From the NCBI RefSeq assembly GCF_000143415.4, contig NW_003314271.1:2462082-2526081 (forward strand): a stretch of 64,000 bases of DNA, in the 5' to 3' direction. Position numbers and translations under genes: made by a program. Below, in pieces: positions 1 to 12,701 of this stretch; position 1 is the stretch's first letter; every line of letters begins with the position of its first letter. This DNA is from Selaginella moellendorffii. Taxonomy: Eukaryota; Streptophyta; Lycopodiopsida; Selaginellales; Selaginellaceae. Under the pieces are notes generated by a model. It was not told where the DNA came from and made no database searches. It worked only from the letters and a program-made list of their open reading frames with translations.

Positions 1-14
1 GAATTAAACTTTTT

Positions 15-440
15 ATGACAAAGGGGTAAATGTTTTATCTTGTATATCTTCCCAAACAAAGCAGAAAAAGGAAGCTTAGGCAAAATGGAATTATACTTAA
101 TTTTATGCATCTAAAGAAGAAAGACTTGACCTTAAAAATGGTTATAAAATCATGTAATATATAAATAACACTTAGACATGTTAAAAAACAACCCCCACTC
201 ATTATTGTGTGCATTTGCATTGAATTAACTATTTTTTCACCTGCCTATGATTGTTTGTGCAAAGTAGAGTTGAAAGAGTGACATATGCTTATCCTTACTT
301 AGGGTTCGAGGCTGAATGCTTCTATATTCTATTCTCTTCTCATTCTCATTTTCTTCTCTTCGCTACTTCTGCATTCTCATCTTTGTTTATTTATCACTAT
401 TTTGCAGGCAGGGGCAAGAACATGAGTAGTCTTACTCACA
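15..440 (+). repeat. AT-rich diverged direct repeat, copy A
   Basis: This stretch matches 30,820-31,275 in the same orientation at visibly reduced identity. Shared landmarks include a TTTTATCTTGTATATCTT block, a GTGCAAAGTAGAGTTG block, a run of TTCTATTCTCTTCTCATTC and a final CAAG-GGCAAGAA block. The two copies flank the chromovirus, so they may be LTRs or other parts of an older element into which the chromovirus inserted. No coding sequence was recognised. Confidence 0.6.
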
Positions 441-2702
441 TTTGGCAACTACGGTGGAATAAGCCATCACTCTTTGGCTCAAAAAACAACCGGGAAAAAA
501 TCATTTGTGAATTCCAAATGTGTTTAACATTAAGAATCACAAAAAGATCTCTTTAGTGATTATAGAAGCCTTGAATCTAAACAACACTAAACAAAAAAGC
601 TCTTCTTGCGATTGCAATGGTTTAATGCCCAAACAATGCAAGAAAGATAGTTTTCAACCATCACCAAGGCTATAAATCATAGGACGAGTTTGAAATTGAA
701 GTATGACATACATTGCTAAGAAACTTAAGTTTAAATTTTCTTGAGAAAAATCCAAAAGAAAAAATAGAGTTCATTTGATGTGGAAAACACAATCAAGTAC
801 TCTAGAATTCTTTCATTTTGAACAAGTTTTCAACAGTGTATCACAATTTTTCTAGGCATACACAAGCAGAAAAATTAGGCATTTGTAACTCTTGTCTTCG
901 ACTCTAGTTTAAAGAGAGTTAAAGCCAACCTTAATAAAAAACAAATTGAGGAATTATTCACCCAAATCTTATGAAGCTTTAACAAAGGCAAAATCACAAT
1001 TAAAACATTGTGTTGTCTGAAGGCTTTAATCCAAAGTCCTTTAACTTGGACTACTACTCAAACATGGTTTGAGAGTAGATTTGTCTCGAGTTTAAATTTC
1101 CTACGCATATTGTAAGAGCCTATAAGACTCAAACAAAACTCATAAGTCGAAAATTCGGAAACAGTTATCATGAATCACTTTAACTGTTCAAACCGCTCTA
1201 CACTTAATACACCTAGGCAAATTAATCAAGGCTCATCTTTTATACATAGAGAACTTACAAACACTGCTTAGTGTGAAAGGTGTCATCCTCTTATAGATTT
1301 TGAAAACACTCACATCACATCTAGCCCCATAGGGAAAAATCAAGTGCAATCACATGAAACACACCCTATATCCCTTGAAGTGAGGCATAGACAAAGAGCA
1401 AATATACAAGTGAATAAGCGAAAAAATCCACCTTTTAGACCAATTGAGCAACATTCAATTGCTAGGGGAAATACTCATCACTTTAGGTCCAAGATTAACA
1501 CCTATGCCTAGTAGCAAGCTCTACAACTCTCTATTCTACATTTATAGTATGAAGCCTCTAGACTGTTTCGTCTAGCAAAACAGGGTAATTTGTGTGTTCC
1601 AAACGTAGGCAGAAATTGAGCTACAACTCTTATTAGAATAGTTGTATAATTTTGCCTATGTGGAAAATATTTATTATGTGGGAATTCTCTTCTATAAGGA
1701 GGTACGTACACCTAGGGATTATGTCTCACAAAGGGTGGTTCATACTTTATAAAAGGTATTTCATGCACTTTGATCTCTAAAGAACTAAAATAAACTTAGA
1801 CATATTAGAAAAGGGTTTTATCTAAAAAGGTGAAATAATTTCAAATACTCTGAAATTTTGAAATATACTACAAAGCTCAAAATTTTGTCATACAAGCTTG
1901 AGGAAAGACTTGTATTGACCATAACCACCCGTTGGTAAAGAGATTAGAGAGAAATTTGTCTTGAAAAGTAATTTTTCTCTAAATCTGAAGTAAAATCTTC
2001 CATGAATTAGCTATCATATGTTTAAAAAACTATATAAAGTCATTCCACAAGAAAATTGATTTAAAATAGGCTATTATGGACTAGACAATTTGACTTTTGT
2101 GTTGATTCCACAAAGCAATTTCACGGAATAGTCTCCACGCTCCATTCAAATTAATCCCTAGTATTGATCTAATTTACCTAAAATTTGCTAAAAGTAATAG
2201 GCCACTCTTTTCAATTCCACAGTTGTAAGAGCAAGGTTGGCTATAAGCCAGAGGGTAAGACCCACTGTGAAGCAGACAAACTACTTTGGAACTGGCTATC
2301 ACGTGTTACAAATCTTGCACTAAATTAATCTTAACCACACTAGGCACGGATAGAAAGGGGAAGACCTTCTACGCACCTAAGTGAAGAGATTGAGAATTGA
2401 CAACCCTTCACTGTTTTCATAGAAGTTAAATAGAGGAATTGGAGTAAACAAAATAAAAATATTTACTAGCAATCCACCACACCTATCAGAAGATATATTT
2501 TTCTTAAAGACCTAGACAAAAGTTGTTTAATCCCCACTTTGTGTGATAAAGCAAAAGTATAAAAAAGTAAAAACTAAACTATCTTGTGTGCCTAACTAGG
2601 CCAGTAAATGATAGATTTAACAAAATTATTTAAATAGTTCAATGAATTATTGAGTGGAATACTTAATAATATTCTGCTCAAAGTATATAGAAGTTTAACT
2701 CC
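441..2702. other. AT-rich stretch without a recognisable gene
   Basis: About 2.3 kb of AT-rich DNA with only short open frames and no family motif. It lies between the AT-rich repeat and the truncated left LTR, and is probably old repeat-derived sequence. Confidence 0.5.
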
Positions 2703-3829
2703 ATTTATGGAAAGTGTCTAAATTTGCTCATTTGGCATATCTACGGAATGTAGAGATCGGCCTGAACACAATGGTGTTTGTACCGTGTCCAAATTCGCAA
2801 TCTAGCACCATTCCATATTTAGTAAGTTTCGGACTTGTCCTAGAGACTAATTCCTGGTACTAAGGGAGGCTTTGGGTGAAAGCCTAAAGCGTGTGTCCCT
2901 CAAGGGAGGGGCGGGGGGGGGGGGGGGGGGGGGGGGGGTTTTTTGGGGTTTCCAAAATTTAATAAGGAAAAATTTTTTAAAAGCATTCCCAACCCCCCAA
3001 AAAATTAATTTTGCCCCCCCGGGGCTTGTTCCCCCCTTTTTTTCCGCCCCGTTTGGGTTTAAACCCAAAACCCATGTTGTCTTAATCGGGGAAAAACCCC
3101 CCTTTTTCCCTTAGGCCCCCCAAATCCCAAAATTTTGTTAAAACCCCCCTAAAACCATTTTTCTTCCAAGGCCCGAAAATGGGAAACTGTGCCCCCTGGA
3201 ATTTAACCCAACCCTTTTTTTTAAAAAAAAAGGGTTTGAAATTCCCCCCCAAATTCAGGGGCCCACAATTTTGAATAAAAAAAATTTTTCCACCAATTCC
3301 CACCCAATTTTTTCCGAATTTTTTAAACCAAATTTCTAACCCAAAAAATTTTTTATAAAAACCAAAACACCCCAGGTAGAATTATTTGAAAAACCCCCTT
3401 CCCAAAAAAACTTTAATCCCTTTTTAATTCCCAAAAAAACCTTCCTTCCCCCTAAAAAAATGGGAAAAAAAAACCTGTTGGTTCTTCCGGGGGGGGGGGG
3501 TTGTGGGGGGTTCCAAATGTATAGTAGGGATAGTGTTTGGAATGCATGTCCGACCACCTGAGACATTAATTTGGCACCCGCTGGGCTGTGTCGCTCCTTT
3601 TTCTGCGTCCGGCTTGGGTCTAAGCCCAAACTCCATGCTGCTCTAGTCGGTGGAGTACCCTCCTTCTTGCGTTAGGCCACCAGTATGCCAAAATTGTGCT
3701 AGACTCCATCTGACACCATTTTGCGTGCAGGTGCTGGATATGGGGAGCTGGTGCTCGTGGGATTGTACCGGACCCTTGTTTCGTAGCACAACGGGCTTGG
3801 AATTCGGCTCCAAATTCAGGTGCGCTACA
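2703..3829 (+). repeat. Left LTR of the chromovirus, 5'-truncated
   Basis: Positions 2,703-2,907 and 3,500-3,829 match the right LTR at 29,963-30,504, ending in GCTACA. The matching parts differ by about 4-5 per cent, mostly C/T and G/A changes. The first roughly 420 bp of the right LTR, from its TGTCGTG start, have no counterpart here. Either this LTR was truncated or the assembly is misjoined at about 2,703. The middle (about 2,908-3,495) appears artefactual and is described separately. Confidence 0.8.
2908..3495. other. Probable low-quality duplicate read (assembly artefact)
   Basis: After a run of about 30 G the sequence becomes a homopolymer-rich, blurred version of the DNA that follows at about 3,495-4,045. 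The order of landmarks is kept: CCAAAATTTAATA for CCAAATGTATAGTA, GTTTGGGTTTAAACCCAAAA for the TTGGGTCTAAGCCCAAA block, CCAAATTCAGGGGCCCACA for the LTR end CCAAATTCAGGTGCGCTACA, and then the primer site and leader. This is what base calling past a poly-G run yields when the poor read tail is kept as a second copy. It is not likely to be real genomic sequence. Confidence 0.8.
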
Positions 3830-3831
3830 TT

Positions 3832-3842
3832 TGGTATCAGAG
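3832..3842 (+). other. Primer-binding site of the chromovirus
   Basis: TGGTATCAGAG begins two bases after the LTR end. It is the usual plant LTR-retrotransposon primer site complementary to the 3' end of initiator tRNA-Met, and it fixes element orientation as plus. Confidence 0.9.
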
Positions 3843-4020
3843 GGATTGTCTCAGCGATTCCTATCCAACTTTCATCGGATTTTCTGACTCAAGTTGCATA
3901 CGCAGAGACTTTTCTAGTAGATCCGAAGCGACCTAGGTAGGATTAGTTGGATAGCACCATTCGGTAAGAACGTTGTATGCATGTTTAGTTACTGATAGAG
4001 GCATGCATGCAGCTAACAGG

Positions 4021-5310
4021 ATGGTGAAGAGGAACCATGCTGATGATGCTGAAACCTCTAGACGGGCAAATCGAGAGGAGGAAACTCCTGCTAGAGATGC
4101 TACAGAAAAGGCTGAGGCCGAGTCAGAAGAGGAAGAGCCAGATGCTGCGGCATTGCAGCATACGGCTCAGGAAGTGGAGATTGAGAATTTGTGAAGGGAA
4201 GTTCGCAAATTGAAGAAGGAGAACAAAAAGAGGAAGAAAGAAGCTGAGGCAGCTAAATAAGCTAAACCTAAGCAACCGGACTCCTCTTCAAGTTCTGAGG
4301 ACGATGAAGTTCTGCAACCGCCCCCGGTTGCACGAGTTTCAAAGTTCAAGCCTCCAAAACCACCCAATTTCATAGGCATGCGGGACTATCAGGTTTTGGA
4401 AGACTGGGTCTACGATATGAAAAATTATTTCATAGTGGCAGACGTAGATGATCGTACAAAAGTTGCGTGTGCACAATCCTTTCTCACCGATCATGCCAAA
4501 ACTTGGTGGCGTCAGGTGTGTTTTTAAAAAGGGCAGACTAGAAGTTGGACCAAGATGTGGTCTCGTATCCATAAGGAATACTTGCCGGATGACCTTGGTC
4601 TGAGACTTCGCGCGGAGCTGCGACGGTTAAAGCAGCGAGGGGACCTTATGCATTACGTTAATGCGTTTGCTCAGAAGCGCATTATGATTGCAAATATGAG
4701 TGACGAAGATGCTTGGAGTTATTTTCTGGAGGGTTTAAGTTCATTTTCTCGCAATGAGATTTTGAAGTTTAAGCCGAAGACATACTTGGAGTGTAAGGAG
4801 GCAGCGCAGCAAGTTGCCTTTAGTCACTCGCTTATGGAACAATATCAACAACCTTATGCTGGTAACTCGGATAAGAATAGGAATTCTGGGAATAAGCAAG
4901 GTGATCGAAAACAAAGGGTGGAAAGTAGGTACCGCCTGTAGCGCACCTTATCTCTCTCCCCTTAAGCCAACTGGAAAAGGGGCAATTGAGAGCCCTTAGT
5001 GGCTATTTTATCCCCATTTATCCCCCAAAGTTCCAAGGATCCACAGTGACAGTATATCCAAATCTCATCCCATGATCACATGCGCTACACCACCCTGGGG
5101 GCTCACAAGCTACAGTTAATAAAGGTCGTGGTGGTTGGAGACCACCAGCAGCTTCTTCTGGCCCTAGGCCCTCTGTTCCTCCTCCTGGTGGGTACAAGCA
5201 GCAGCAACCTACAAAACCTACTCCTAGCGGAACGGGTAGTGTGGGTCATTGTTTCCATTGTGGAGAGTTGGGACATAGGTCCTCGGAATGTCCCAACAAG
5301 CATAAGATAA
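4021..5310 (+). pseudogene. Chromovirus gag (capsid-nucleocapsid), broken
   Basis: The frame opens at an ATG at 4,021 with a charged, Glu-rich N-terminus. It then reads through a capsid-like part (4,340-4,940, including AKTWWRQ and a Trp-Ser-Arg block) to a CCHC zinc knuckle HCFHCGELGHRSSECPNKHK at about 5,247-5,306. Stop codons interrupt it at about 4,192 (TGA), 4,258 (TAA) and 4,528 (TAA), each one C-to-T change from CGA or CAA. Between 4,928 and about 5,100 the gag frame is lost in a stretch of unclear origin, perhaps a small insertion. Family identity is firm from the knuckle and position; function is lost. Confidence 0.85.
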
Positions 5311-5708
5311 GGTCTCGGGTTAATGTCATAAGGGAAGATGGTGGTGGTGAAGCTGAAGGGATTGACGAGTTGGTCAATGCAGACTATGAGGAAGAAGAGG
5401 TGAGTAACTTTCGTTGTTTTCCTCAAGCTTTTCTTGCAGTCAATGCAAACACTAATCCGTTGATGTATCTGGTAGGTTTTGTCCGTGGACACCGAATCCA
5501 AGTGATGATTGACACGGGAGCTACGCACAGCGTGATATCCGAAGACTTAGTTAAGTTGTTAGGATTGAATGCTGAGCAAATGTCGCCTATGCACTTCTAG
5601 TTTGAAGAAGGTGGGCAAATAGCCAGAAAGTTTGTGAGTGATATTCCAATAAAGATATCCAAGTGGAAAGAAAGAGTGGACTTGGTGGTGTTGAAGATAC
5701 CAGATTTT
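5311..5708 (+). pseudogene. Chromovirus aspartic protease region, interrupted
   Basis: The frame continues from the zinc knuckle through an acidic spacer into a retropepsin-like core with the catalytic motif IDTGATHSVIS near 5,508-5,540. A TAG at 5,598 interrupts it (CAG to TAG). At 5,708 the frame is split by the 7.6-kb nested LTR element. It resumes after 13,322, where the codons run on as VFGMDFF, a motif that commonly follows protease in Ty3/gypsy pol. Confidence 0.85.
5704..5708 (+). repeat. Target site duplication ATTTT, left copy
   Basis: ATTTT precedes the TG terminus of the nested LTR element and recurs directly after its CA terminus at 13,318-13,322. Removing one copy plus the element restores the chromovirus reading frame exactly. 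Confidence 0.92.
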
Positions 5709-6811
5709 TGTAAGCGACTAATTTTTCCATTCCGCTTTAGTCACTTAACCACACCTCCGACCACTTGGAGGAGTCTCATTCACAACCTCCATCAGTCCAA
5801 TTCAGGACTTGGGACTTGCTAGCCCCAAGAATGGCATCCATGCCACTCCACACTTGCACCTGGTCCAAGTGCTCCACGTGTCCGGTCCTGAGACCGACAC
5901 CCAAAGGTACCACTGACATCTCGGCCCGTTACGCTAAGGCCATGCCCATTCACCTTTGCTGCACTAGTGGTTCAACACCACTTGCATCACCACCTCGTCT
6001 CTCCAAGACTGGGCCATGTGTCCACGAGGGGTCATCCTAGATCCACTCCTTAGCATCCTTAGGATGCCCACAGACCTGGGGAATTGCCTTCCCCAAAGTC
6101 CCTTTGTCAGTTCCTACCAAGTCCCTTTCTGCCCCTGGCCGTGTTTGCCAACATTGCCACTGGATCGAGGCCCACTGGCCCGACCCCTAAGTCCCACGGT
6201 CCTCTGGGACTTCCTCACCACATGACTGTGTCCTTGGTCACTACCCCAGAGGACTACTCCTCTTCCTTTCCACAGTCTGGGCCTTTGGGACAACATTTCG
6301 GAACACCGTGGCCTTACGCGAGCCACCTGGGTACTCTCCCCACCTATCGCCTTTAGGTGCTCTAGCCATGGGCTTAGAGTGAGGTTCCGTTGAGCCACGC
6401 CTGGTATCCAAGTAGGTAGTGCCACCCACACTTGGACTGGGAGCATCGGCCAGTCGATCTCCCGGGGGAACTAGAGCCGGCTCTTGAACACTTCACCAAG
6501 CTACCCCGCTTGTCGGTCCATGTTCACTCTAGTCTTGGACTTCCCAGTGGTCAGCTCAGCACCCAACACTGGGTCCGGCCTTCCTGGGCCAAACTGGCCT
6601 TTCCTGGCCAAACTGGCTCCACTGCAGTCCTCCCCCTACTATACTTTTGGGGCTCACCAAACCCCCCAGGGTCTGGGAGACGAACGCTTTGGGCTTTCAC
6701 CCTCTCAGGCTCCGGACTCGGACTCGGACTCGGACTCGGACTCGGATTCGGACTCGGACTCGGGCTCGGGCTCGGTCTCGGCCTCGGCCTCGGTCTCGGT
6801 CTCGGTCCCGA

Positions 6812-6849
<38 letters not shown>

Positions 6850-7465
6850 CCGGTCTCGGTCTCGACTTCGGACTCCATCTCGGACTCCATCTCGGACTCC
6901 ATCTCGGACTCCATCTCGGGTCCATCTCGGACTCCATCTCGGACTCCATCTCGGGTCCATCTCGGACTCCATCTCGGACTCCATTTCGGGTCCATCTCGG
7001 GTCCACCTCGGACTCCATCTCGGACTCCATCTCGGGTCCATCTCGGACTCCACCTCGGACTCCAACTCGGGTCCATCTCGGGTCCACCTCGGACTCCACT
7101 TCGGACTCCATCTCGGGTCCATCTCGGACTCAACTTCGGACTCCAACTCGGGTCCATCTCGGACTCCACTTCGGACTCCAACTCGGGTCCATCTCGGACT
7201 CCACTTCGGACTCCAACTCGAGTCCATTTCGGACACTCCCACGTCTCATGTGTTGGTCCTTTTGGGTCCCTTTTTGGAGCCTCGCCTTTTGCTCGCTTCG
7301 TGCTCGTTCCTCGAGCACTTCGTTGGGAGTTCCACTCCCGCTTTTGACTTTTCAAGTCGGGGCTTTTGGTCCAAACGTGTTACGCTCGTTTGGCTCTCGC
7401 TTCGGCCACTACCATGTGGCGCCCTTCCGGCTCCACTTTGGGGCCTAGGGATTTTGTGTCTCACA
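5709..7465 (-). repeat. LTR of the nested element (its 3' LTR)
   Basis: Nearly identical to 11,562-13,317. The single-base differences I saw lie near 6,150, 6,380 and 7,383, plus a short changed patch just inside the left end (5,722-5,736). Both copies contain the same long minisatellite. Long open frames on both strands here are products of the repeat, not genes. Confidence 0.92.
6711..7235. repeat. CTCGGA/CTCGGT hexamer and 12- to 18-bp minisatellite in the LTR
   Basis: The block opens with perfect and near-perfect CGGACT and CGGTCT hexamers (6,711-6,870). It then becomes longer units built from CTCGGACTCCAT and CTCGGGTCCAT. Having no stops, it reads as long low-complexity frames on both strands (for example Ser-Asp, Gly-Leu or Arg-Asp repeats), which I do not regard as proteins. 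The same block sits in the other LTR at 12,563-13,087. Confidence 0.92.
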
Positions 7466-10400
7466 ACTCCACCACCCATAGACGAAGTTCGATGTCCTCA
7501 TCGAACGGTAAACCATTTTGTAAAGTAACACTCGTATGTGTTACCATTTCCATCCTTGGCACCTAGCCAATATTTGTCAATGGTTTGACATTGAAGGCTC
7601 ACCATGCCTTTTGCATATGCCTCAATGGTTTGACACCAAAGGCTCACCATGCCTTGCCTATCCTCTAAGGAGGGTAGTCTCCCCAACTTAGAGACTGATT
7701 GGACCACAAGGAGTGGTTCTCTCCTTTTATTGGTTTAGTTCTCGCTAAACCTCTTAGAGACCCTTCTCTAAGTCAATCCCACTACTCCTTCTCGAGTAGT
7801 CTCAATTTCCATCGATATAACCTTTGCACTTTGGAACTTTGAATTTTGACTTCTTGGAGTCAATTTCCTAGGTGTCTCCGACACCTTGCCTTGCACCTTT
7901 TGTGCAACTCCACTTCCCATCCTAGGAAGTTCTCTACTCGAGGGCACCATCATCCTCTCTTCTATTTCGTGCCAAAGTTCCAGTTATCATACTTTGTGCT
8001 AGGGCTGTTCATCGCCCTATCATTTGGCTACCTTACCACTCCCTCCCTTGGAGCTTCCACTTTTGCCAAATCGGAGCAATTCGGAATCCCTCCTTGGAAA
8101 CACACTTCCTTTCCTGCAACTTGTTAGCGTCCAACACATTAGTGTTCCTCGCCTAACTTTGTCACTTGGATTCCTTCCAAGGGATTCCACGGCCCTATCT
8201 TGGCCATTCATCTTTTGCTCCTATCCGTTGATTGTTGCACCAAGCAACATCGAATCTCTACCTCCCTCCTTGAGGTATTGTTTCGGTTCCATAGCAAAGA
8301 CTCTTCTTTGCCAAGTCCGGAGGATGTTCACCCCTAGTACGTCTCTTTAGCATCTTCTGCTATGGGCTCTATCCACGGCCCAATTTCGTGACCCTCCCAT
8401 GGGTCTTTTATAGAGACTACTTTCCTCGGACTCACTTTGCCATCGCACGGACATAGTTTATTTCCCTTAGGTGCTCTTCCCACTTGGTTATCACGACCAA
8501 GCCACACCACCTTAAGCAGTTCAATTTCAACATTTTGAACCAGGAACTTCATTCCTTAGCCAACCAAGGACCTTGTCCTTTTCTGGCCATAAGATCACCT
8601 AGTGATCTCACCTTGGCAGCTTAACAGAGTTGCCAATAGGTACTTGGTTTTCTAGACCTCCAAGTTGTTGACTATAACCCCGGGGGCATCCCCCACACTT
8701 GGCGGTGCACCCAAGCTAGCCCTTACGGCCAAGGGTTCATAGCAACTGAGATTAGGTGTCCCCATCTCACTCACCACGACCTTGGTGCCACTTGCACCAA
8801 AGTGTTCAAGTTAGATATGCTGAGCTTTCACACTAAGCAATCTAACCGTGCATCACGACTCCGAGGCATCCCTCGCTTGGCGGTGTGCCCAAACCAGTCT
8901 CCCCACTGAGAGTCCATGACCACCGAAATATGAGTGTCCTCATATTCCAAACCATCACCACGCCCTAGTGATTTGGGACTCGAACCCAAGCACTAGAGGG
9001 TCGGGACTCGAACCCAACCTCCGTATATGCATCTACGAACGGCATCACACTAGATGCCTGGCGTGACTCCCCACGCCGGTGCACCAACCTACTTTTAAAG
9101 CGCGCTACAGATCACAGCTTAGGAACCTAGTTCCTCCACACTGCCAAGTCCTCTCACTTGACATGTCTGTGATCATGCATGGACTCCTCCATGCTCGGCC
9201 CCCTGGCCCACCCTTTTTGAAGATATCACCTTCAACTAGGGTCTTTGTTCCCCCGACGTGCCAATCTCACTTGGCAAGTCCTCCGACCATTGTAACATGG
9301 TTCCTGCATAAGCGTGAAAGTCCTTGACCATCGACTTTTGTTCAAAGCCCTCTCTTTGAACACTTGGGAACTACTTCCCTAACCTTGATAACCTTGCCTC
9401 ATGGCAAGCTTCAAGACCACGCTTCTGCTGCGCCACTCTGATTTCGCGCGTTCCATGAACCATTTACACTTGGCCTTTCTAGGTACTAAGCTACCTAGAA
9501 TCGTCTTTGGGAACCTTGAAGGAACTCTGTCCCTCAGCTTGCTAAGGCCTCCCTTTTTGCAAGCCTTCAAAATGCCACATAGTCTAACATGGACAATTCC
9601 ATATTTTAGACTCTCCATGGCATCACGGTTGCTAGCGGCAACACCCTCGAGCCCCCACTTGATTCTCCACTCCCAGCTGGCATAACCAACCTTGGTTATG
9701 CCCTTCGATTCCTATGGTTTGGTTCTATCCCCTTACTACTTGCTTTTTGGCTTCACACCTTTCCTTTGGTCATTCTCCTCAAGACTAGGAGGATAGCTTT
9801 GCACTTTCTATCACGCTTTAGCAAGTATTCTTAGGGATGAACCTACCCAATAGCCTAGGGAGTGGTTCCTCAATCCGGGTATGCTCACCTTATAATCCCA
9901 CACACTGGAATTACATTGTTGCTTATGGGCCTTTACATGCCCATCACTAGCCTTGCCAAAATTCCATTTTTGGCTTTGTCCAACTCGGGTAGACAGTCTC
10001 TCCTGTCTCCGCAACCTTGGACATTTGGATAGCATCTTCTATCCATCATTCGCTAGGGACTTAGTCCCTTGGGCTTTATCCATTGCCCTCGCGACATCAA
10101 ACACCACCTTCTGGTGTTCTAGAGTGTTCGGGTGTCCCAATGATGGCTCTCTTGACAATGAGTATTTCCTTTTATGACATTGACTTACTATATCGCAACA
10201 CAAGCAACTTATCCCCCGTAAGGGTATATCCAACTTCCTTATGCTATTAAGAAGTCTTGGGTAGCTACCTTCTACCCGTTTAACAAGTTATTTTGCACCT
10301 CTTGCTTAGTTGCCTCATAGTTGTCAAGTCCTACAACTCATTGCTTGGTGCTTTCACACCTCCATCATTATCTGGGTCACCACACTCCAACTGCATGCTC

Positions 10401-11546
10401 TACAGCTTAGGCTATGCCATTCCCATTTCCATTGGGATTCCTTTGGCAAGGGGTTCTCATGAACCCACCATCATAGCCTCAAGGTATCACACCTTGGCAC
10501 ATTTGGTGTCTCCACACCATTGGCTCCACGAGCCTACCTCTATGACATTTCCCCTTCGTGTTTAAGTCTTTGCCAAGACCAACACCGCTCTTTCTCATAC
10601 CAACCATCTGTTAGCACTGCCCCATATAGGTCACACACAACTTTATGTCAAAGTTGTTTTCTTCTGGGAACACCTTTCTCATAACTTTAGCATGGCACAT
10701 TTTGCCATCGATGAGATACCCTCTGTTCTCATCTTTGGATCCTATGATCCCACCCCATCCTTTGTGGGGTACAACGCACCTCAGTCCAAATGCTTCATTC
10801 AGTCCTTTTAGGACCATCCGTTGACTCTACTTGAGTCATCCAGCAGTTTTGGACTTGGTCAATCCACAGACCCGTAAGGTCCTACTTGTGAGGCACTAGC
10901 TCACTGGAATACACTTCTTGCATTCCTGTCCTACTCAAAAGGACTATTTTCACAAGTGTTACTCCGACACTTGATTTTGTTCTCTGGGGGCAACCTTTGC
11001 CCCTTAGGACTACTTGTCCATATGATGAGAATACCACTCATCCACTCAATACACCCCCAACTCCTTGGGTTGTTCCAGCATTTATTAAAGGTAGCCCCGG
11101 CTACCATTTCAAGGACTTGAGTCCTCTTCCGTATTTGACCTTCCACGGTCCTTACCTTTGGTCTCACATTCATGAGCACCAACCTCAACTATATGAGGAT
11201 AATCTTGTGACTCCTTTATTGTTTTGGAGTCTCTATCTTTCCCGTGATCCCAACTTTAGTTGTTTACCACAACAACCTTAGCCAATTTGCTGAGACAAAT
11301 GCTCATCCGGATCACATCCTCAACTCAATGAGGAAAACCTTGCACTGTTCCCAAGATCCCAAAGTCGTTCCATTATTGGCCCTTTTCTATCCACCACCTC
11401 GTCTACAAGTTCACACATGAACTGTAATGGAGAGCCATGTCTTCCCGACTTGCTACTCCTCAAGGATAGACCCACTCCTTGGACCTTCCGATGCCAACAC
11501 TAGTGGTGATATACTTGAGCACCAATAAAAGTCGGACTAAGGAACA
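7466..11546 (-). other. Internal domain of the nested LTR element, no recognisable genes
   Basis: About 4.1 kb between the LTRs. Frames on either strand are short (under 110 codons) and none shows a nucleocapsid knuckle, retropepsin, RT or integrase motif. A motif around CTTGGCGGTG recurs near 8,700 and 8,878. It is best read as a non-coding internal domain. Confidence 0.7.
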
Positions 11547-11558
11547 GCTCTGATACCA
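11547..11558 (-). other. Primer-binding site of the nested element (minus strand)
   Basis: GCTCTGATACCA on the plus strand is the reverse complement of TGGTATCAGAGC. It lies three bases from the right LTR and shows that the element is inserted antisense to the chromovirus. Confidence 0.9.
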
Positions 11559-11561
11559 AAT

Positions 11562-12663
11562 TGTAAGCGACTAAAAGCTACCTCCGCTTTAGTCACTTAA
11601 CCACACCTCCGACCACTTGGAGGAGTCTCATTCACAACCTCCATCAGTCCAATTCAGGACTTGGGACTTGCTAGCCCCAAGAATGGCATCCATGCCACTC
11701 CACACTTGCACCTGGTCCAAGTGCTCCACGTGTCCGGTCCTGAGACCGACACCCAAAGGTACCACTGACATCTCGGCCCGTTACGCTAAGGCCATGCCCA
11801 TTCACCTTTGCTGCACTAGTGGTTCAACACCACTTGCATCACCACCTCGTCTCTCCAAGACTGGGCCATGTGTCCACGAGGGGTCATCCTAGATCCACTC
11901 CTTAGCATCCTTAGGATGCCCACAGACCTGGGGAATTGCCTTCCCCAAAGTCCCTTTGTCAGTTCCTACCAAGTCCCTTTCTGCCCCTGGCCGTGTTTGC
12001 CAACACTGCCACTGGATCGAGGCCCACTGGCCCGACCCCTAAGTCCCACGGTCCTCTGGGACTTCCTCACCACATGACTGTGTCCTTGGTCACTACCCCA
12101 GAGGACTACTCCTCTTCCTTTCCACAGTCTGGGCCTTTGGGACAACATTTCGGAACACCGTGGCCTTACGCGAGCCACCTGGGTACTCTCCCCACCTATC
12201 GCCTTTAGGTGCTCTAGCCATGGGCTTAGAGCGAGGTTCCGTTGAGCCACGCCTGGTATCCAAGTAGGTAGTGCCACCCACACTTGGACTGGGAGCATCG
12301 GCCAGTCGATCTCCCGGGGGAACTAGAGCCGGCTCTTGAACACTTCACCAAGCTACCCCGCTTGTCGGTCCATGTTCACTCTAGTCTTGGACTTCCCAGT
12401 GGTCAGCTCAGCACCCAACACTGGGTCCGGCCTTCCTGGGCCAAACTGGCCTTTCCTGGCCAAACTGGCTCCACTGCAGTCCTCCCCCTACTATACTTTT
12501 GGGGCTCACCAAACCCCCCAGGGTCTGGGAGACGAACGCTTTGGGCTTTCACCCTCTCAGGCTCCGGACTCGGACTCGGACTCGGACTCGGACTCGGATT
12601 CGGACTCGGACTCGGGCTCGGGCTCGGTCTCGGCCTCGGCCTCGGTCTCGGTCTCGGTCCCGA

Positions 12664-12701
<38 letters not shown>

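Noticed and set aside
2847-3629. Short open frames in the poly-G block
   Set aside because: The block appears to be a base-calling artefact, so its frames have no meaning.
6711-7235. Regular repeats that could suggest a CRISPR array
   Set aside because: Units are 6-18 bp, tandem, without unique spacers, and lie in a retroelement LTR of a plant genome.
6432-7528. Long open frames (up to 338 codons) on both strands in the LTR, repeated at 12,284-13,362
   Set aside because: They are stop-free only because of the CTCGGA/CTCGGT repeat; the products are Gly-Leu, Ser-Asp or Arg-Asp runs and occur in all frames of both LTR copies.
7466-11546. Possible gag-pol on the minus strand of the nested LTR element
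   Set aside because: No nucleocapsid, protease, RT or integrase motif was found in any minus-strand frame.
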